Source: Timaviella obliquedivisa GSE-PSE-MK23-08B
GTDB lineage: Bacteria; Cyanobacteriota; Cyanobacteriia; Elainellales; Elainellaceae
Reading direction: 5' to 3'
Assembly: GCA_019358855.1 (NCBI GenBank)
Contig: JAHHII010000006.1
Location: forward strand, 204,111-268,110
DNA: 64,000 nt
Position numbers and translations under genes: made by a program. A model generated the notes under the pieces. That model saw only the letters and a list, made by a program, of their open reading frames with translations. It was not told the DNA's origin and searched no databases. Numbering within the stretch: position 1 is the stretch's first letter; every line of letters begins with the position of its first letter. Shown in pieces: positions 19,174 through 29,562 of the stretch.

Positions 19174-19681
19174 CCTCAATATCCTCCAATCAAACAACAA
19201 ACAGTCTTTTTCTTGAAAACAACACTAAAATTTTTTGGAGTCACTCAATTACTAACCACAAGTGAGGTACATAGAAAACAGTGTAGAGGCGAGTCGAACG
19301 TTTATTGATTGCCAGATACAAAGCTTTAGGCGTAAGCCTTCCATTTAGGGTACGATTGCCCTTTTCTTTATTGAACCTTAGAGGGTTGAACCTTACTTAT
19401 AAGTCTGCCAAGGTTAATATTTGGCATAGTAACACTGGGCGTGTATCGACTTAAGCGTACTTGCTTTCTCCAAATCATAGCGGATCTCTTACGCTTTTGA
19501 AGAAGACGATATTAAGAGATACATTACTATAATATCCCCAAATCCTGACTCCCTGCTGCGGAAGCATGACGAGATATGTTTCACTCCTGAGCAGTTGAGT
19601 CAGAATCAGCTACTATAGCTAATTGCGGCAAAGCTGACTAGTTTCAGCCCCATAAGAAGCGACACGCAACGAGAAATTCTA
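19174..19681. promoter_or_regulatory. Divergent promoter region between asd and tig
   Basis: About 500 bases separate the divergent units. A perfect TATAAT at 19528-19533 on the plus strand could be a -10 element for tig, though no good -35 is visible at 17 bases. A second candidate, TATAGC, lies near 19613. The minus-strand promoter was not recognised. No ORF is evident. Confidence 0.35.
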
Positions 19682-21265
19682 ATGAAAGTTACCCAGGCAA
19701 AGCTCCCCGCCAGTCAAATTGGTCTAGAAATCGAGATTACCCCTGAGATGTCATCAAAGGCTTACGAGAAGGCTCTCCAGGAGTTTACTCGGAATGCCAA
19801 CATTCCTGGGTTTCGGAAGGGCAAGGTGCCCCGACAAGTTCTGCTACAGCGGTTTGGTTCGAGCCGAATTAAAGCCACAGTGGTTGAAGATCTGATTCAA
19901 GACAGCCTGAAAAAGGCAGTTGAGACCGAAAAAATTCAAACAATGGGTCAGTTTAGCCTTCAATCGTCCTTTGATGAGTTGGTAGAGCAGTTTGAGCCAG
20001 GTGCGTCCCTAACCTTTGCTGCCGCGATCGACGTTCCGCCTGAGGTCAAGCTGGGTGAATACACAGGATTGACCGTTAAAGCTGAAGAAGTGAAATATGA
20101 CCCTAGCAAAGTAGACACGGTGCTAGAAGATTACCGCAAACGGGCTGCCACACTGGTTCCAGTCGAAGGACGGGTTGCTGAGCAGGGGGACATAGCGATC
20201 GTGGACTTTGCAGGGCGGTTTGCAGATGCGCCTGAAGGCGAAGAGCCGGGTGAAATTCCAGGGGGAAGTGCTGAAGATTTTCAGATTGAACTTTCTGAAG
20301 GCAAGTTCATTCCTGGGTTTATTGAAGGAACTTTTGGAATGAGTCCTGGAGAAACAAAGGAAGTCGAAGTGACTTTTCCAGAAGGCTATCCGCAGGAAGA
20401 TTTGGCAGGCAAACCTGCCGTGTTTACGATTACTCTTAAAGAGCTAAAAGCTCAAGAGCTTCCCGATCTGGATGATGATTTTGCTCAGGAAGTGAGTGCC
20501 TTTGAAACCCTGACAGAGCTACGAGAATCGCTAGAAACTCGTTATCAGAAAGAAGCCGAGCAGAAGACCAAGAACAATAAGCAGGAAGCTTTGTTGACTG
20601 AGCTAGTGAAGCATATTGAGGTTGAACTGCCTGAAACTTTGGTGAAACAAGAAATTGATTATTCTGTCACGCAAACAGCGATGCAGTTTAGCCAACAAGG
20701 GATGGACGTTAAAAAAATGTTTACCCAGGAAATTGTTTCTATGCTGCGGGAACAGGCGCGTCCTGAATCTATTACTCGAATTCAGCGCACTCTGGCTCTA
20801 GGGGAAATCGCTAAGCAGCAATCTTTAGAGGTAGAGGCTAGTGCCATTGAGGTCAAAATGAATGAAATTTTGGCTGAGTATGCTGGGCAGGATCGAGAGA
20901 TTGACACAGAACGTCTGCGGGAAGTGGTTTCGGAAGACTTGCTTAAGGATAAAATTCTAGGCTGGTTAGAAGAGCAAAGTTCTATAGAACTAGTCCCAGA
21001 GGGGTCACTGGAGCCTGCTGAGGAAGAATTGGAGGAAGATACAGAAGAGGCAGAGGAAACAGTTGTTGAATCAGAAGCAACCTCTGATGATGCGATCGAT
21101 GTTGCCGCTGAGGTGGTAGAAGAGGTTGCTGATGAAATAGCTGCTGATGAAATAGTTTCTGATGAAATAGTTGCCGATAAAGCGATCGCCGCCGAAGTGA
21201 TAGAAGAGGCTCCTGCTGAAACCCCTAAAAAATCGAAGGGAAAATCTGGCAAGCAAACGTCTTAA
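19682..21265 (+). CDS. tig: Trigger factor (ribosome-bound chaperone, peptidyl-prolyl isomerase)
   Basis: 527 residues. The N-terminal ribosome-binding domain carries the signature GFRKGKVP (residues 43-50). The FKBP-type domain follows (GDIAIVDFAGRF ... FIPGFIEGTFGMSPGE), then the helical C-terminal chaperone domain. The last 80 residues are an unusual acidic Glu/Ala/Val-rich tail with repeated DEI/ADEIV units and a Lys-rich end. Trigger factor binds nascent chains at the ribosome exit. It precedes clpP and clpX on the same strand, the usual bacterial cluster. Confidence 0.95.
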   Translation: MKVTQAKLPASQIGLEIEITPEMSSKAYEKALQEFTRNANIPGFRKGKVPRQVLLQRFGSSRIKATVVEDLIQDSLKKAVETEKIQTMGQFSLQSSFDELVEQFEPGASLTFAAAIDVPPEVKLGEYTGLTVKAEEVKYDPSKVDTVLEDYRKRAATLVPVEGRVAEQGDIAIVDFAGRFADAPEGEEPGEIPGGSAEDFQIELSEGKFIPGFIEGTFGMSPGETKEVEVTFPEGYPQEDLAGKPAVFTITLKELKAQELPDLDDDFAQEVSAFETLTELRESLETRYQKEAEQKTKNNKQEALLTELVKHIEVELPETLVKQEIDYSVTQTAMQFSQQGMDVKKMFTQEIVSMLREQARPESITRIQRTLALGEIAKQQSLEVEASAIEVKMNEILAEYAGQDREIDTERLREVVSEDLLKDKILGWLEEQSSIELVPEGSLEPAEEELEEDTEEAEETVVESEATSDDAIDVAAEVVEEVADEIAADEIVSDEIVADKAIAAEVIEEAPAETPKKSKGKSGKQTS

Positions 21266-21457
21266 TCTGAATCGAAGTAGGATAGGGGAGAATGAGGCGG
21301 TTCTTGGTAGATATCTCAAGGCGATCGTGGTTCATTCCTCCCTTAGGTCTAGGGCATTTAGTGCCTAATTGTTGGGTAGAGTAAGGGTGCTTAGGTCGGC
21401 AAACCCCATAAAGCCGATTTCTATCTCAAAACAAGCGTTCACTGTATTTCAGGTCTT

Positions 21458-22165
21458 ATGCCCCAGTCTAAAGATTCCAAGTTTTCCCCGTCCAGCCCCA
21501 GAGATTTTGGGTTTAATGCCTCTATCTCGTACCCTGTTTCCTCCACCATTGAGGTGCGAAACGTTGTGCCAATGGTGCTAGAGCAGTCAGGGAGAGGTGA
21601 GCGCGCCTTCGACATTTACTCTCGCCTTCTGCGTGAACGCATTATTTTTCTGGGCACTCCTGTCACTGACGATGTTGCAGATTCGATCGTGGCTCAGCTG
21701 CTTTATCTAGATGCCGATGATCCTGACAAAGATATTCAAATCTATATCAATTCGCCAGGAGGATCGGTTTCGGCAGGAATGGCAATCTACGATACAATGC
21801 AGCAGGTTCGCCCCGATGTCGTTACGATTTGCTACGGTCTGGCGGCAAGCATGGGCGCATTTTTGCTGTCAGCAGGCGAACATGGAAAACGGCTATCCCT
21901 GCCTAGCGCTCGGATTATGATTCATCAGCCCTTAGGAGGTGCCCAGGGTCAGGCAGTAGATATTGAAATTCAAGCCAGAGAAATCCTGTACATTAAGCGT
22001 ACTTTGAACGAATTGTTGGCTTATCATACGAAGCAACCTTTTGATAAAGTTGAGGCTGATACAGAGCGCGATTTTTTTATGTCGGCAGAAGAAGCTAAGG
22101 ACTATGGTCTGATTGATCAGGTTGTCACTCGCAAAGATTTACCCACAATTACCGCAGTGAAATAA
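21458..22165 (+). CDS. clpP: ATP-dependent Clp protease proteolytic subunit
   Basis: 235 residues. The Ser-His-Asp triad is visible: Ser131 (AASMGAF), His156 (IMIHQPLG) and Asp205 (DTERDFF). The start gives about 30 residues before the conserved [23 protein letters not shown] segment, longer than many ClpP; the extension is Ser/Pro-rich and could be removed on maturation or reflect a later true start. The position directly upstream of clpX (9-base gap) fits the cyanobacterial ClpP2 that pairs with ClpX; that paralogue assignment is inferred from context. Confidence 0.94.
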   Translation: MPQSKDSKFSPSSPRDFGFNASISYPVSSTIEVRNVVPMVLEQSGRGERAFDIYSRLLRERIIFLGTPVTDDVADSIVAQLLYLDADDPDKDIQIYINSPGGSVSAGMAIYDTMQQVRPDVVTICYGLAASMGAFLLSAGEHGKRLSLPSARIMIHQPLGGAQGQAVDIEIQAREILYIKRTLNELLAYHTKQPFDKVEADTERDFFMSAEEAKDYGLIDQVVTRKDLPTITAVK

Positions 22166-22174
22166 GGGGCGAAT

Positions 22175-23509
22175 ATGTCTAAGTATGACTCCCATCTCAA
22201 ATGTTCGTTCTGCGGCAAATCGCAGGAGCAAGTTCGGAAACTCATTGCCGGGCCTGGCGTTTACATTTGTGATGAGTGCGTTGACCTCTGCAACGAGATT
22301 CTAGATGAGGAGTTGTTCGACTCGACCGCAGCCGTCCCTCAGCCTTCTGCACGGAGAGATGGACCAGAGAAGCGTCCGGCTCGCTCTGCTAATATGTCGA
22401 TGAGCCAAATCCCTAAGCCGCGTGAGATCAAGAAACATCTTGACGGGCACGTGATTGGGCAAGATGAGGCGAAAAAAATTCTTTCGGTAGCGGTTTATAA
22501 CCACTATAAGCGTCTAAGCTTTTTGCAGTCTAAAGGAACGGCAAAGAACGAAGACCCAGTAGAGTTGCAAAAGTCGAACATTTTACTGATTGGTCCTACG
22601 GGCTGCGGTAAGACTTTGTTGGCTCAAACTTTAGCTGAAATGTTGGATGTACCCTTTGCTGTGGCAGATGCGACAACTCTGACCGAGGCAGGGTATGTGG
22701 GAGAGGATGTTGAAAATATCCTGCTGAGGCTGCTCCAGGTTGCAGATTTGGATGTGGACGCAGCACAACGCGGCATTATCTACATTGATGAAATCGATAA
22801 AATCGCCCGCAAGAGCGAGAATCCTTCAATTACCCGAGATGTGTCAGGAGAAGGGGTTCAACAGGCGTTGTTGAAGATGTTGGAAGGAACGGTTGCTAAT
22901 GTGCCGCCGCAGGGAGGGCGCAAGCATCCGTATCAGGACTGTATTCAGATTGATACAAGCAATATTTTATTTATTTGTGGTGGAGCGTTTGTGGGTTTGG
23001 ATAAAGCCGTAGAACAGCGGATGGGCAAAAAGTCGATGGGCTTTGTTCAGCCGGGTGAGGGGCAGATGAAGGAGAAAAAATCGTCGGATGTGCTAAAGCA
23101 CCTAGAGCCAGACGATATGGTGAGGTTTGGAATGATTCCTGAGTTTATTGGGCGGGTGCCCGTGATGGCAGTGGTGAATCCGCTGGATGAGGATACGCTG
23201 ACGGAGATTTTGACAGAGCCAAAGAATGCTTTGGTGAAGCAGTTCCAGAAACTGATGCGGATGGATAATGTGAGCCTAGAGTTTAAGCCAGATGCTATTC
23301 GGGCGATCGCTAAAGAAGCATTCCGCCGCAAAACTGGTGCCAGAGCGCTACGTAGCATTGTTGAGGAACTCATGCTGGATGTCATGTATGAGCTACCTTC
23401 TCGCAAGGACGTAACTCGTTGTGCCATTACTCGTGAAATGGTAGAAAAGCGATCGACTGCTGAACTGTTGGTACATCCTTCCTCATTGCCTAAGCCAGAG
23501 TCCGCATAG
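22175..23509 (+). CDS. clpX: ATP-dependent Clp protease ATP-binding subunit ClpX
   Basis: 444 residues. The N-terminal zinc-binding domain uses Cys10, Cys13, Cys32 and Cys35. The AAA+ module has Walker A GPTGCGKT (about residue 140), pore loop GYVGEDVE, and Walker [12 protein letters not shown]. ClpX unfolds substrates and feeds them to ClpP. It is nine bases downstream of clpP, so the two are translated together. Confidence 0.97.
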   Translation: MSKYDSHLKCSFCGKSQEQVRKLIAGPGVYICDECVDLCNEILDEELFDSTAAVPQPSARRDGPEKRPARSANMSMSQIPKPREIKKHLDGHVIGQDEAKKILSVAVYNHYKRLSFLQSKGTAKNEDPVELQKSNILLIGPTGCGKTLLAQTLAEMLDVPFAVADATTLTEAGYVGEDVENILLRLLQVADLDVDAAQRGIIYIDEIDKIARKSENPSITRDVSGEGVQQALLKMLEGTVANVPPQGGRKHPYQDCIQIDTSNILFICGGAFVGLDKAVEQRMGKKSMGFVQPGEGQMKEKKSSDVLKHLEPDDMVRFGMIPEFIGRVPVMAVVNPLDEDTLTEILTEPKNALVKQFQKLMRMDNVSLEFKPDAIRAIAKEAFRRKTGARALRSIVEELMLDVMYELPSRKDVTRCAITREMVEKRSTAELLVHPSSLPKPESA

Positions 23510-23627
23510 AATTCTTAGGATTTTACAGATAAACTTAATTTAGTTTGAGCGGAGGTTACGCCAGGCTGACCCTTAGCGATACCTATTTTTGCCTTTTACT
23601 ACTTTTTACTACCTTCTAGATTAGAAA

Positions 23628-24500
23628 ATGCCTGAGATTAATATTCGTGGTGTAGATCACTACTACGAGTGGATTGGAGTTCCGGGACAGCCTGTGCCGT
23701 CGGGTAAGCCCGTGTTGGTCTTTATTCATGGCTGGGCAGGCTCAACTCGCTACTGGCAGAGTACAGCCCTGGCGTTTGCTGAGCGGTTTGATTGCCTGCT
23801 ATACGATATGCGAGGGTTTGGGCGATCGCGTCTCCCTCGTCCTATTCCTTCTGAAGTAGAGGCGATAGGCTACGAACTTGACAGCTTTGCCGATGATTTA
23901 GCGTTGCTGCTGGATGGGTTAGGAATCGAGAAAATTTATCTGAATGCTCACTCTACGGGTGGCTCAGTCGCAGTCATTTTTCTTAACCGTTATCCACAGA
24001 GAGTTGAGCAGGCAATTTTGACTTGTAATGGGGTGTTTTCGTACAATGCCTTGGCTTTTAAGACATTCCACTTTTTTGCAGGCTACGTGGTTGCTTTTCG
24101 CCCTCAGTGGCTCAAAAATATTCCAATGGTCGATCGCCTCTTTATGGCGCGCTTTGTTCGTCAACCCCTAGCCCCAGCAGCAAACCAAGCGTTTCTAGAA
24201 GATTTTTTGATGGCAGATCCTGAGGTAGCGCTGGGAACGGTTTATACGGCGGTCAGTAAAAAAGCTGCTGAAGAAATGCCCAATGAGTTTGCTCAGCTAA
24301 CGGTGCCGACGTTACTAATTTCGGGGGAGTTTGACCAAATTATTCCGGTAGAGCTAGGACGAACAGCCGCAGCCTTGAATGATCAGGTCAAACACGTGGT
24401 GATGAAGGACACGGCTCACTTCCCGATGTTGGAAGACGTAGAGACTTACCTAGAGGTAACGCAAACATTTTTAAAGGAAGGCGCGATTGCGCTAGCCTAA
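23628..24500 (+). CDS. Alpha/beta hydrolase
   Basis: 290 residues with the alpha/beta-hydrolase fold: oxyanion segment FIHGWAGSTRYW, nucleophile Ser109 in AHSTGG (Ala replacing the usual first Gly), acid in GEFDQIIP and His in DTAHFPMLE. The substrate is unknown. No signal peptide is visible, so it is probably cytoplasmic. It follows clpX by about 118 bases and converges with another hydrolase only two bases away. Confidence 0.85.
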   Translation: MPEINIRGVDHYYEWIGVPGQPVPSGKPVLVFIHGWAGSTRYWQSTALAFAERFDCLLYDMRGFGRSRLPRPIPSEVEAIGYELDSFADDLALLLDGLGIEKIYLNAHSTGGSVAVIFLNRYPQRVEQAILTCNGVFSYNALAFKTFHFFAGYVVAFRPQWLKNIPMVDRLFMARFVRQPLAPAANQAFLEDFLMADPEVALGTVYTAVSKKAAEEMPNEFAQLTVPTLLISGEFDQIIPVELGRTAAALNDQVKHVVMKDTAHFPMLEDVETYLEVTQTFLKEGAIALA

Positions 24501-24502
24501 GT

Positions 24503-25408
24503 TCATGTCTTCGCCGCTAGCCAGTTGCTCAAGATAGCATTCACCTGTTCTGGAACTTCGTCTTGGGGGCAATGTCCAGCGCCTTCGAGGGGAATGAACT
24601 GCTGGACAGCCGCATATTTTGCTAACTCCTGACCCAGGGCGATCGGTTCCCATGGATCGCGATCGCCCCACAGCAGGAGGGCAGTGCAAGGTAGCACCTC
24701 TAGCAAGTCCTCAGGCAGAGGGCCCTGAGAGTACCGAGTAAATGCCAAAAATACATCTGCGGCTCCGGGTTCAGCAGCCGGAGCCATTAGCATATCTACT
24801 AGCTCATCAGTCACCGCTTCAGGATGAGCATAGGCTTGTAGAAGGATTTTGCGAACGGTTTTAGGTTTAGCGAGGAGATTAAAAAACCTGTGCCCGATCC
24901 AACGAATGCCTAAGATATTTTGCAAGATAGGGGTACCGAGGCTGCGATACCAGGGGAGAGTGCTGCGACGGCGATCGTGTAACAGTCGCAGCGAACAGTT
25001 CAACATTGCTACTTCTCGCACCCATTCTGGATAATCAACTGCCGTTTGCATGGCGACGATGCAGCCAACAGAATTGCCGATCAGGAAAGCTGGAGTGCCG
25101 ACAACTTCCCGGCAAAAATCAGCAATTTGCTGTGCCCAAGTTTCAAATGTGTAGCTTATTTCGGTGCCAGGTGTGGGCTTGGCAGAACCACCAAAGCCAA
25201 TTAGGTCAATGGCATAGACTCGATAGTGCGTGGCTAGTGCTGGAATATTTTTTCGCCAGTGTCCCCAAGAGGCTCCAAATCCGTGAATCAGAACGATCGC
25301 TGCCCCAGTTTCGCCTTGAGTTTGGTAACAAATCGAAAACCCTTGCCACGTCCAGATTTTTGGAGCAGCAAGGGTTTCTGAGAAAGAAGCGATCGGAATA
25401 GAAGTCAT
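24503..25408 (-). CDS. Alpha/beta hydrolase
   Basis: 301 residues: oxyanion segment LIHGFGASWGHWR, nucleophile Ser113 in IGNSVGC, acid in LLWGDRDPWEP and His in GAGHCPQDE. The pattern resembles the large cyanobacterial/plant family related to pheophytinase and haloalkane-dehalogenase-like hydrolases; substrate not determined. It lies 57 bases downstream of pstB on the same strand with no visible terminator between, so read-through from the pst operon is possible. Confidence 0.85.
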   Translation of the reverse strand: MTSIPIASFSETLAAPKIWTWQGFSICYQTQGETGAAIVLIHGFGASWGHWRKNIPALATHYRVYAIDLIGFGGSAKPTPGTEISYTFETWAQQIADFCREVVGTPAFLIGNSVGCIVAMQTAVDYPEWVREVAMLNCSLRLLHDRRRSTLPWYRSLGTPILQNILGIRWIGHRFFNLLAKPKTVRKILLQAYAHPEAVTDELVDMLMAPAAEPGAADVFLAFTRYSQGPLPEDLLEVLPCTALLLWGDRDPWEPIALGQELAKYAAVQQFIPLEGAGHCPQDEVPEQVNAILSNWLAAKT

Positions 25409-25465
25409 ATCAGAAGAAGAGATAAATTTACATTTCTTTACTTCTTATTCTGACAGGTTTTATCT

Positions 25466-26287
25466 TTAGCCGAAGCGACCGCTGACATAATCCTGTGTAG
25501 ACTTTTCCTTAGGATGATTAAAGATGTTTTGGGTGTGATCGTGCTCCACCAAGTAGCCATACCGTCCGCCACTTTCAGACGCTTCAGCGTTGAAGAATGC
25601 CGTCATATCAGCGACACGAGATGCCTGCTGCATATTGTGGGTCACGATAATGATGGTGAACTCTTTCTTTAGCTCATGCATTAAATCCTCAACCCGCAGA
25701 GTTGAGATCGGGTCGAGGGCAGAACAAGGTTCGTCCATGAGAATAACTTCAGGCTTGATGGCGATCGTCCGGGCAATGCACAAGCGCTGCTGTTGTCCTC
25801 CTGAAAGCGACAAACCGCTTTGCTTCAGCTTATCTTTCACCTCTTCCCAAAGAGCGGCACTTTTAAGCGATCGCTCTACCAACTCATCCATGTTGCCTTT
25901 ATAGCCATTAATCCGCGCCCCAAACGCAATATTGTCGTAAATCGACTTAGGGAATGGGTTAGGCTTTTGAAACACCATGCCTACCCGACGGCGCACTTCT
26001 ACTGGGTCAGTTTGCTTGGCGTACAGATCAATGCCTTCAAAGGTGATGCGACCTTCAACTCTAGCGCTAGGGATCAAGTCGTTGAGGCGGTTATAGCACC
26101 GCAACAGCGTACTTTTGCCACAACCTGAAGGACCAATTAATGCTGTTACCTGATGACGAGGAATATCCAGGTAGACATCTCGAACAGCATGGAAGGAACC
26201 GTAATAGATATTGACTTTTTCAGTGTGAATCACCACATCCGACAGGGAGGGTTGAGTAGAGTTAGATTGAGTATCGGAAACAGCCAT
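25466..26287 (-). CDS. pstB: Phosphate ABC transporter ATP-binding protein
   Basis: 273 residues of the PstB family. Walker [10 protein letters not shown], signature [13 protein letters not shown] and Walker [14 protein letters not shown] are all intact. The C-terminal end [10 protein letters not shown] is typical of PstB. It energises the PstCA channel for high-affinity phosphate uptake. Last of the four pst genes, under the Pho box located before pstS. Confidence 0.97.
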   Translation of the reverse strand: MAVSDTQSNSTQPSLSDVVIHTEKVNIYYGSFHAVRDVYLDIPRHQVTALIGPSGCGKSTLLRCYNRLNDLIPSARVEGRITFEGIDLYAKQTDPVEVRRRVGMVFQKPNPFPKSIYDNIAFGARINGYKGNMDELVERSLKSAALWEEVKDKLKQSGLSLSGGQQQRLCIARTIAIKPEVILMDEPCSALDPISTLRVEDLMHELKKEFTIIIVTHNMQQASRVADMTAFFNAEASESGGRYGYLVEHDHTQNIFNHPKEKSTQDYVSGRFG

Positions 26288-26342
26288 AGGTTTCGGAGGA
26301 TTGACAGGACAAGGTGAAGGACTTTAACGATGTGAGTGCCAA

Positions 26343-27239
26343 CTAACCGAAGGTTTGGCGGCGGGAAAGGCTACGAGCGCCAATGCTGATCACAAGAATC
26401 AACATCACTAAGAACAGAGAAGCAGCCCAAGCTAGCTCTTGCTGATTCTGATAGGGCGCGCCCGCAAAGTTATAAATCAACACCGGAAGAGTCGCGATAG
26501 GTTCAAGTACGCCTCTAGCGTAGTACTGGTTGAATAATGCTGTAATCAGCAAAGGAGCCGTTTCGCCCGATGCCCGTGCTAGGGAAAGTGTTACTCCAGT
26601 CGCAATAGAAGGTAGAGCGGCTGGCAGCACAATTTGGGTAATAGTCTGGAAGTTGGTTGCACCGACCCCGATCGCCCCTTGCCGAGTTTCCATCGGCACC
26701 GACTTCAGTCCCTCTTCTGCCGTGCGTTCTACAATTGGAATCATGAGAATGGCTAGAGCAATACCCCCTGCTAATGCCGAGAAGGTACCCGTTACCAGTA
26801 CTACAACCCCGTAAGCAAACAGCCCCATGATGATGGAAGGTACGCCACTCAAAACGTTGATGCCAAAGCGAACGAAGTTAGCGAACTGGGTGCCTCTAGC
26901 AAACTCTGAAACAAAGATTGCTGCCATGACACCAAACGGAACGCTAATTAGCGCAGCAATACCCAAGACGATGAGAGAACCCACGATCGCATTTCCAAAA
27001 CCGCCGCCTTGCAATAAGGGAGGCGGTGGCAACTCAGTAAACAAGTCAAGACCAAAGCTAGGAGCGCCCCTAGAAATGACTGTCCATAGAATTGAGAACA
27101 GAGGCAGTGCCAGCAATAAGGCGCAGCCTGTCACCAGCACAGTCATGAAGGTACCAAACCATTTACGCTGAGGCGACACCTTATAAGACATCGCCTCCTG
27201 ACTCGAACCGGGATTGGGCTGATCTGAAAGCGGAACCAT
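26343..27239 (-). CDS. pstA: Phosphate ABC transporter permease PstA
   Basis: 298 residues with six predicted transmembrane helices. The permease EAA-type loop is around ERTAEEGLKSVPMETRQGAIGVGATNFQTI. A hydrophilic N-terminal stretch of about 25 residues precedes the first helix. It pairs with PstC in the inner membrane. Gap to pstC is 29 bases. Confidence 0.95.
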   Translation of the reverse strand: MVPLSDQPNPGSSQEAMSYKVSPQRKWFGTFMTVLVTGCALLLALPLFSILWTVISRGAPSFGLDLFTELPPPPLLQGGGFGNAIVGSLIVLGIAALISVPFGVMAAIFVSEFARGTQFANFVRFGINVLSGVPSIIMGLFAYGVVVLVTGTFSALAGGIALAILMIPIVERTAEEGLKSVPMETRQGAIGVGATNFQTITQIVLPAALPSIATGVTLSLARASGETAPLLITALFNQYYARGVLEPIATLPVLIYNFAGAPYQNQQELAWAASLFLVMLILVISIGARSLSRRQTFG

Positions 27240-27268
27240 AGTATACCTGTATCCAAGTGAATGAGAAA

Positions 27269-28225
27269 CTACTCAATTTGCTGGAAGCGACTGATTACAA
27301 CCTCTGCCAAAACGTTGACAGCAAGGGTTAGCAACATCAAAATTAGTCCGGTGTAGATCAAGGAAGAAAGTTGCAAGCCGCTGGCTTCAGGAAACTGGTT
27401 GGCAATCAGAGCGGCGATCGTCGAAGATGGTCCGAAAATCGATGCACTGATTCTGGGTGAGTTCCCGATTAACATAGCGGCTGCCATAGTTTCGCCTAGC
27501 GCCCGACCAAGGGCTAGCATGACCGCTCCGATAATGCCTGACAGTGCGGCTGGAAGCAATACTTTTATAATGGTTTCCCAGCGAGTCGCACCGAGCGCCA
27601 ATGACCCTTGGCGAAGCTGAGGCGGTAAAGAAATTAGGGAATCTCTTGAAATTGCAATGATGATAGGAGAAATCATAATGCCCAATACCAAGCTTGCCTG
27701 GAAAAGACCTCGGATATCAGGAGCCGTGCTAAAGAGAGGAATCCACCCAAAAACTTGGTAAACCCATCTTAGGATGGGTTGGATGGCTGGAACTAATACA
27801 AAAATGCCCCACAGCCCATACACAACGCTAGGGACAGCGGCAAGCAGTTCGATGATAAATGCGACTGGTGTCCGAACACTAGGTGGCAGAAAATCTTCGC
27901 TGAGGAAAATTGCTACACCGACACCCAGAGGCACTGCAATCAACAGCGCAATTATAGAACTCATGATGGTGCCGTAGATTTGAGGCAATGCGCCGAATAT
28001 ACCTTCAACAGGACTCCAGCGATTGGTAGTGATAAATCCTAGACCAAATTCGGCGATCGCCGGACGAGCAGTAGAAAACAATGAGGCTGTAATCCAAAGC
28101 AAGACAACTGCAATAAAGCAAGCAAAGGCGCAAGTTAAACCCAAAAATATTCGATCAATTAATCGAGCGATCGCGATCGACTGTTTCTCGTCTCCAGTGG
28201 ACTCATTTGCTATTGACGAACTCAT
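27269..28225 (-). CDS. pstC: Phosphate ABC transporter permease PstC
   Basis: 318 residues, six or more predicted transmembrane helices, with the permease loop ISRDSLISLPPQLRQGSLALGATRWETI and the PstC-type segment FIIELLAAVPSVVYGLWG. It sits between pstS and pstA in the usual order. The 172-base gap from pstS holds a strong hairpin that may set the pstS to pstCAB ratio. Confidence 0.95.
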   Translation of the reverse strand: MSSSIANESTGDEKQSIAIARLIDRIFLGLTCAFACFIAVVLLWITASLFSTARPAIAEFGLGFITTNRWSPVEGIFGALPQIYGTIMSSIIALLIAVPLGVGVAIFLSEDFLPPSVRTPVAFIIELLAAVPSVVYGLWGIFVLVPAIQPILRWVYQVFGWIPLFSTAPDIRGLFQASLVLGIMISPIIIAISRDSLISLPPQLRQGSLALGATRWETIIKVLLPAALSGIIGAVMLALGRALGETMAAAMLIGNSPRISASIFGPSSTIAALIANQFPEASGLQLSSLIYTGLILMLLTLAVNVLAEVVISRFQQIE

Positions 28226-28348
28226 AAATTAGTCCTAAGAGAACAAAAAGCTCAACCTGAAACTTTTAATTAAGACCCTAATTAAGGTAGTCCTGAAACT
28301 AATTTCAATCTGCAATAGGACGCAAGTTTGCTGTCCCTGCCCACCAGC

Positions 28349-28385
28349 CAGTCCTACGGGTTTTGTGATTGCACCCGTAGGACTG
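28349..28385 (-). promoter_or_regulatory. Intercistronic hairpin between pstS and pstC
   Basis: Perfect 13-bp inverted repeat (CAGTCCTACGGGT and its complement) with an 11-base loop, 13 bases after the pstS stop. No T run follows on the minus strand, so it is more likely a 3'-end stabiliser or partial attenuator that raises pstS mRNA over pstCAB than a full terminator. Confidence 0.7.
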
Positions 28386-28397
28386 ACCAGTTAATCT

Positions 28398-29504
28398 CTA
28401 TTTAACTTGAATCTTGGTCACAGCTTCGGTAACCTTACCTTTCACGCCAGCAGGCAAAGGAATGTAGCCCAGTTCATTGGAGTACTGGGTGCCATCGGTC
28501 AACGCCCAGTCAATAACTGAGGTCAACGCCTCTTTCTTGGCAGCATCTTGGTACGTGGGATATACCAACAGCCAGGTCAGGCTGGTGATGGGATAAGCCC
28601 CAGGATTGGCAGAGTCTGGCACTTTAAGTGCCAGGTCGGCTGGAATCTCCTCACCATCAAAGGCTAGAGCACCTGCTTCTGGGGAAGGAACAATAATTGC
28701 GCCAGATTTGTTTTCAATGGCAGCCATTGAAATGCCGTTTTCTTTGGCGTAAGCATACTCCACATATCCCACAGAGCCTTCAGCCTGCTGCACTTGGGCA
28801 GTCACGCCTTCGTTACCCTTGGCGCCAGTACCCACCGACCATTCCACTGTCTTGGCACCGCCTGCCTTCCAGTTAGGGCAGGCTGCATCTAGGTGAGTGG
28901 TAAACACTGCTGTAGTGCCGCTACCATCCGAACGATACACAAAGCTGATGGGTCTGTCAGGAAGAGTTGTGCCAGGGTTAGCGGCGGCGATCGTTGGATC
29001 ATTCCAATTGGTAATTTCACCCGTAGCAATACCACAATAAGCTTCCCGTGAAAGCTTCAAGTCTTTTACTGTGGGTAAGTTGTAGGCAAATACAACTGAT
29101 CCTGCCGTCATAGGCACCTGAATAGGGTCAGCACCATATTTTGTCTTGAACTGCGCTATCTCATCATCTTTCAGAGGTTCATCAGAAGCGCCAAAATCAA
29201 CAGTACCCGCAAGATACTGCTCAACGCCCGCTCCGCTTCCGACCGATTGATAACTGACCTGGACTCCAGGTTGAACCTTGTTGTATTCAGCAAACCAACG
29301 TTGATAAACAGGAGCCGGGAAAGTAGCCCCTGCCCCATTCAACGATGCAGATGCAACGGTACCACCTGCGGCACCACTTGTAGCGGGAGATCCACCAGTG
29401 GCTGAGGGAGCTTCAGAAGTAGTGGATTGACACGCAGCAAAACCTAGTGAAACCACTGCCAAAGAAGCCAAGAAAACCCGACGCTTTAAGCGATTTGAAA
29501 TCAT
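28398..29504 (-). CDS. pstS: Phosphate ABC transporter substrate-binding protein
   Basis: 368 residues. The N-terminus has positive charges, a hydrophobic helix and a lipobox GFAAC with Cys25, so a lipoprotein is likely. A Thr/Ser/Gly-rich linker precedes the mature domain. The phosphate-binding signature regions GAGATFPAPVYQRWF and YRSDGSGTTAVFTTHL are conserved. It binds phosphate in the periplasm for PstCAB. A tandem Pho box lies 59-99 bases upstream. Confidence 0.97.
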   Translation of the reverse strand: MISNRLKRRVFLASLAVVSLGFAACQSTTSEAPSATGGSPATSGAAGGTVASASLNGAGATFPAPVYQRWFAEYNKVQPGVQVSYQSVGSGAGVEQYLAGTVDFGASDEPLKDDEIAQFKTKYGADPIQVPMTAGSVVFAYNLPTVKDLKLSREAYCGIATGEITNWNDPTIAAANPGTTLPDRPISFVYRSDGSGTTAVFTTHLDAACPNWKAGGAKTVEWSVGTGAKGNEGVTAQVQQAEGSVGYVEYAYAKENGISMAAIENKSGAIIVPSPEAGALAFDGEEIPADLALKVPDSANPGAYPITSLTWLLVYPTYQDAAKKEALTSVIDWALTDGTQYSNELGYIPLPAGVKGKVTEAVTKIQVK

Positions 29505-29562
29505 ATGTTCCTATCAGTTCGTATATTCTTGTTCAGGGTCGCGCCTGAATATTAGCGTCCGA

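Noticed and set aside
20782..21319. Ser/Thr/Ala-rich minus-strand frames
   Set aside because: Antisense to the acidic tail of trigger factor; low complexity explains the open frame.
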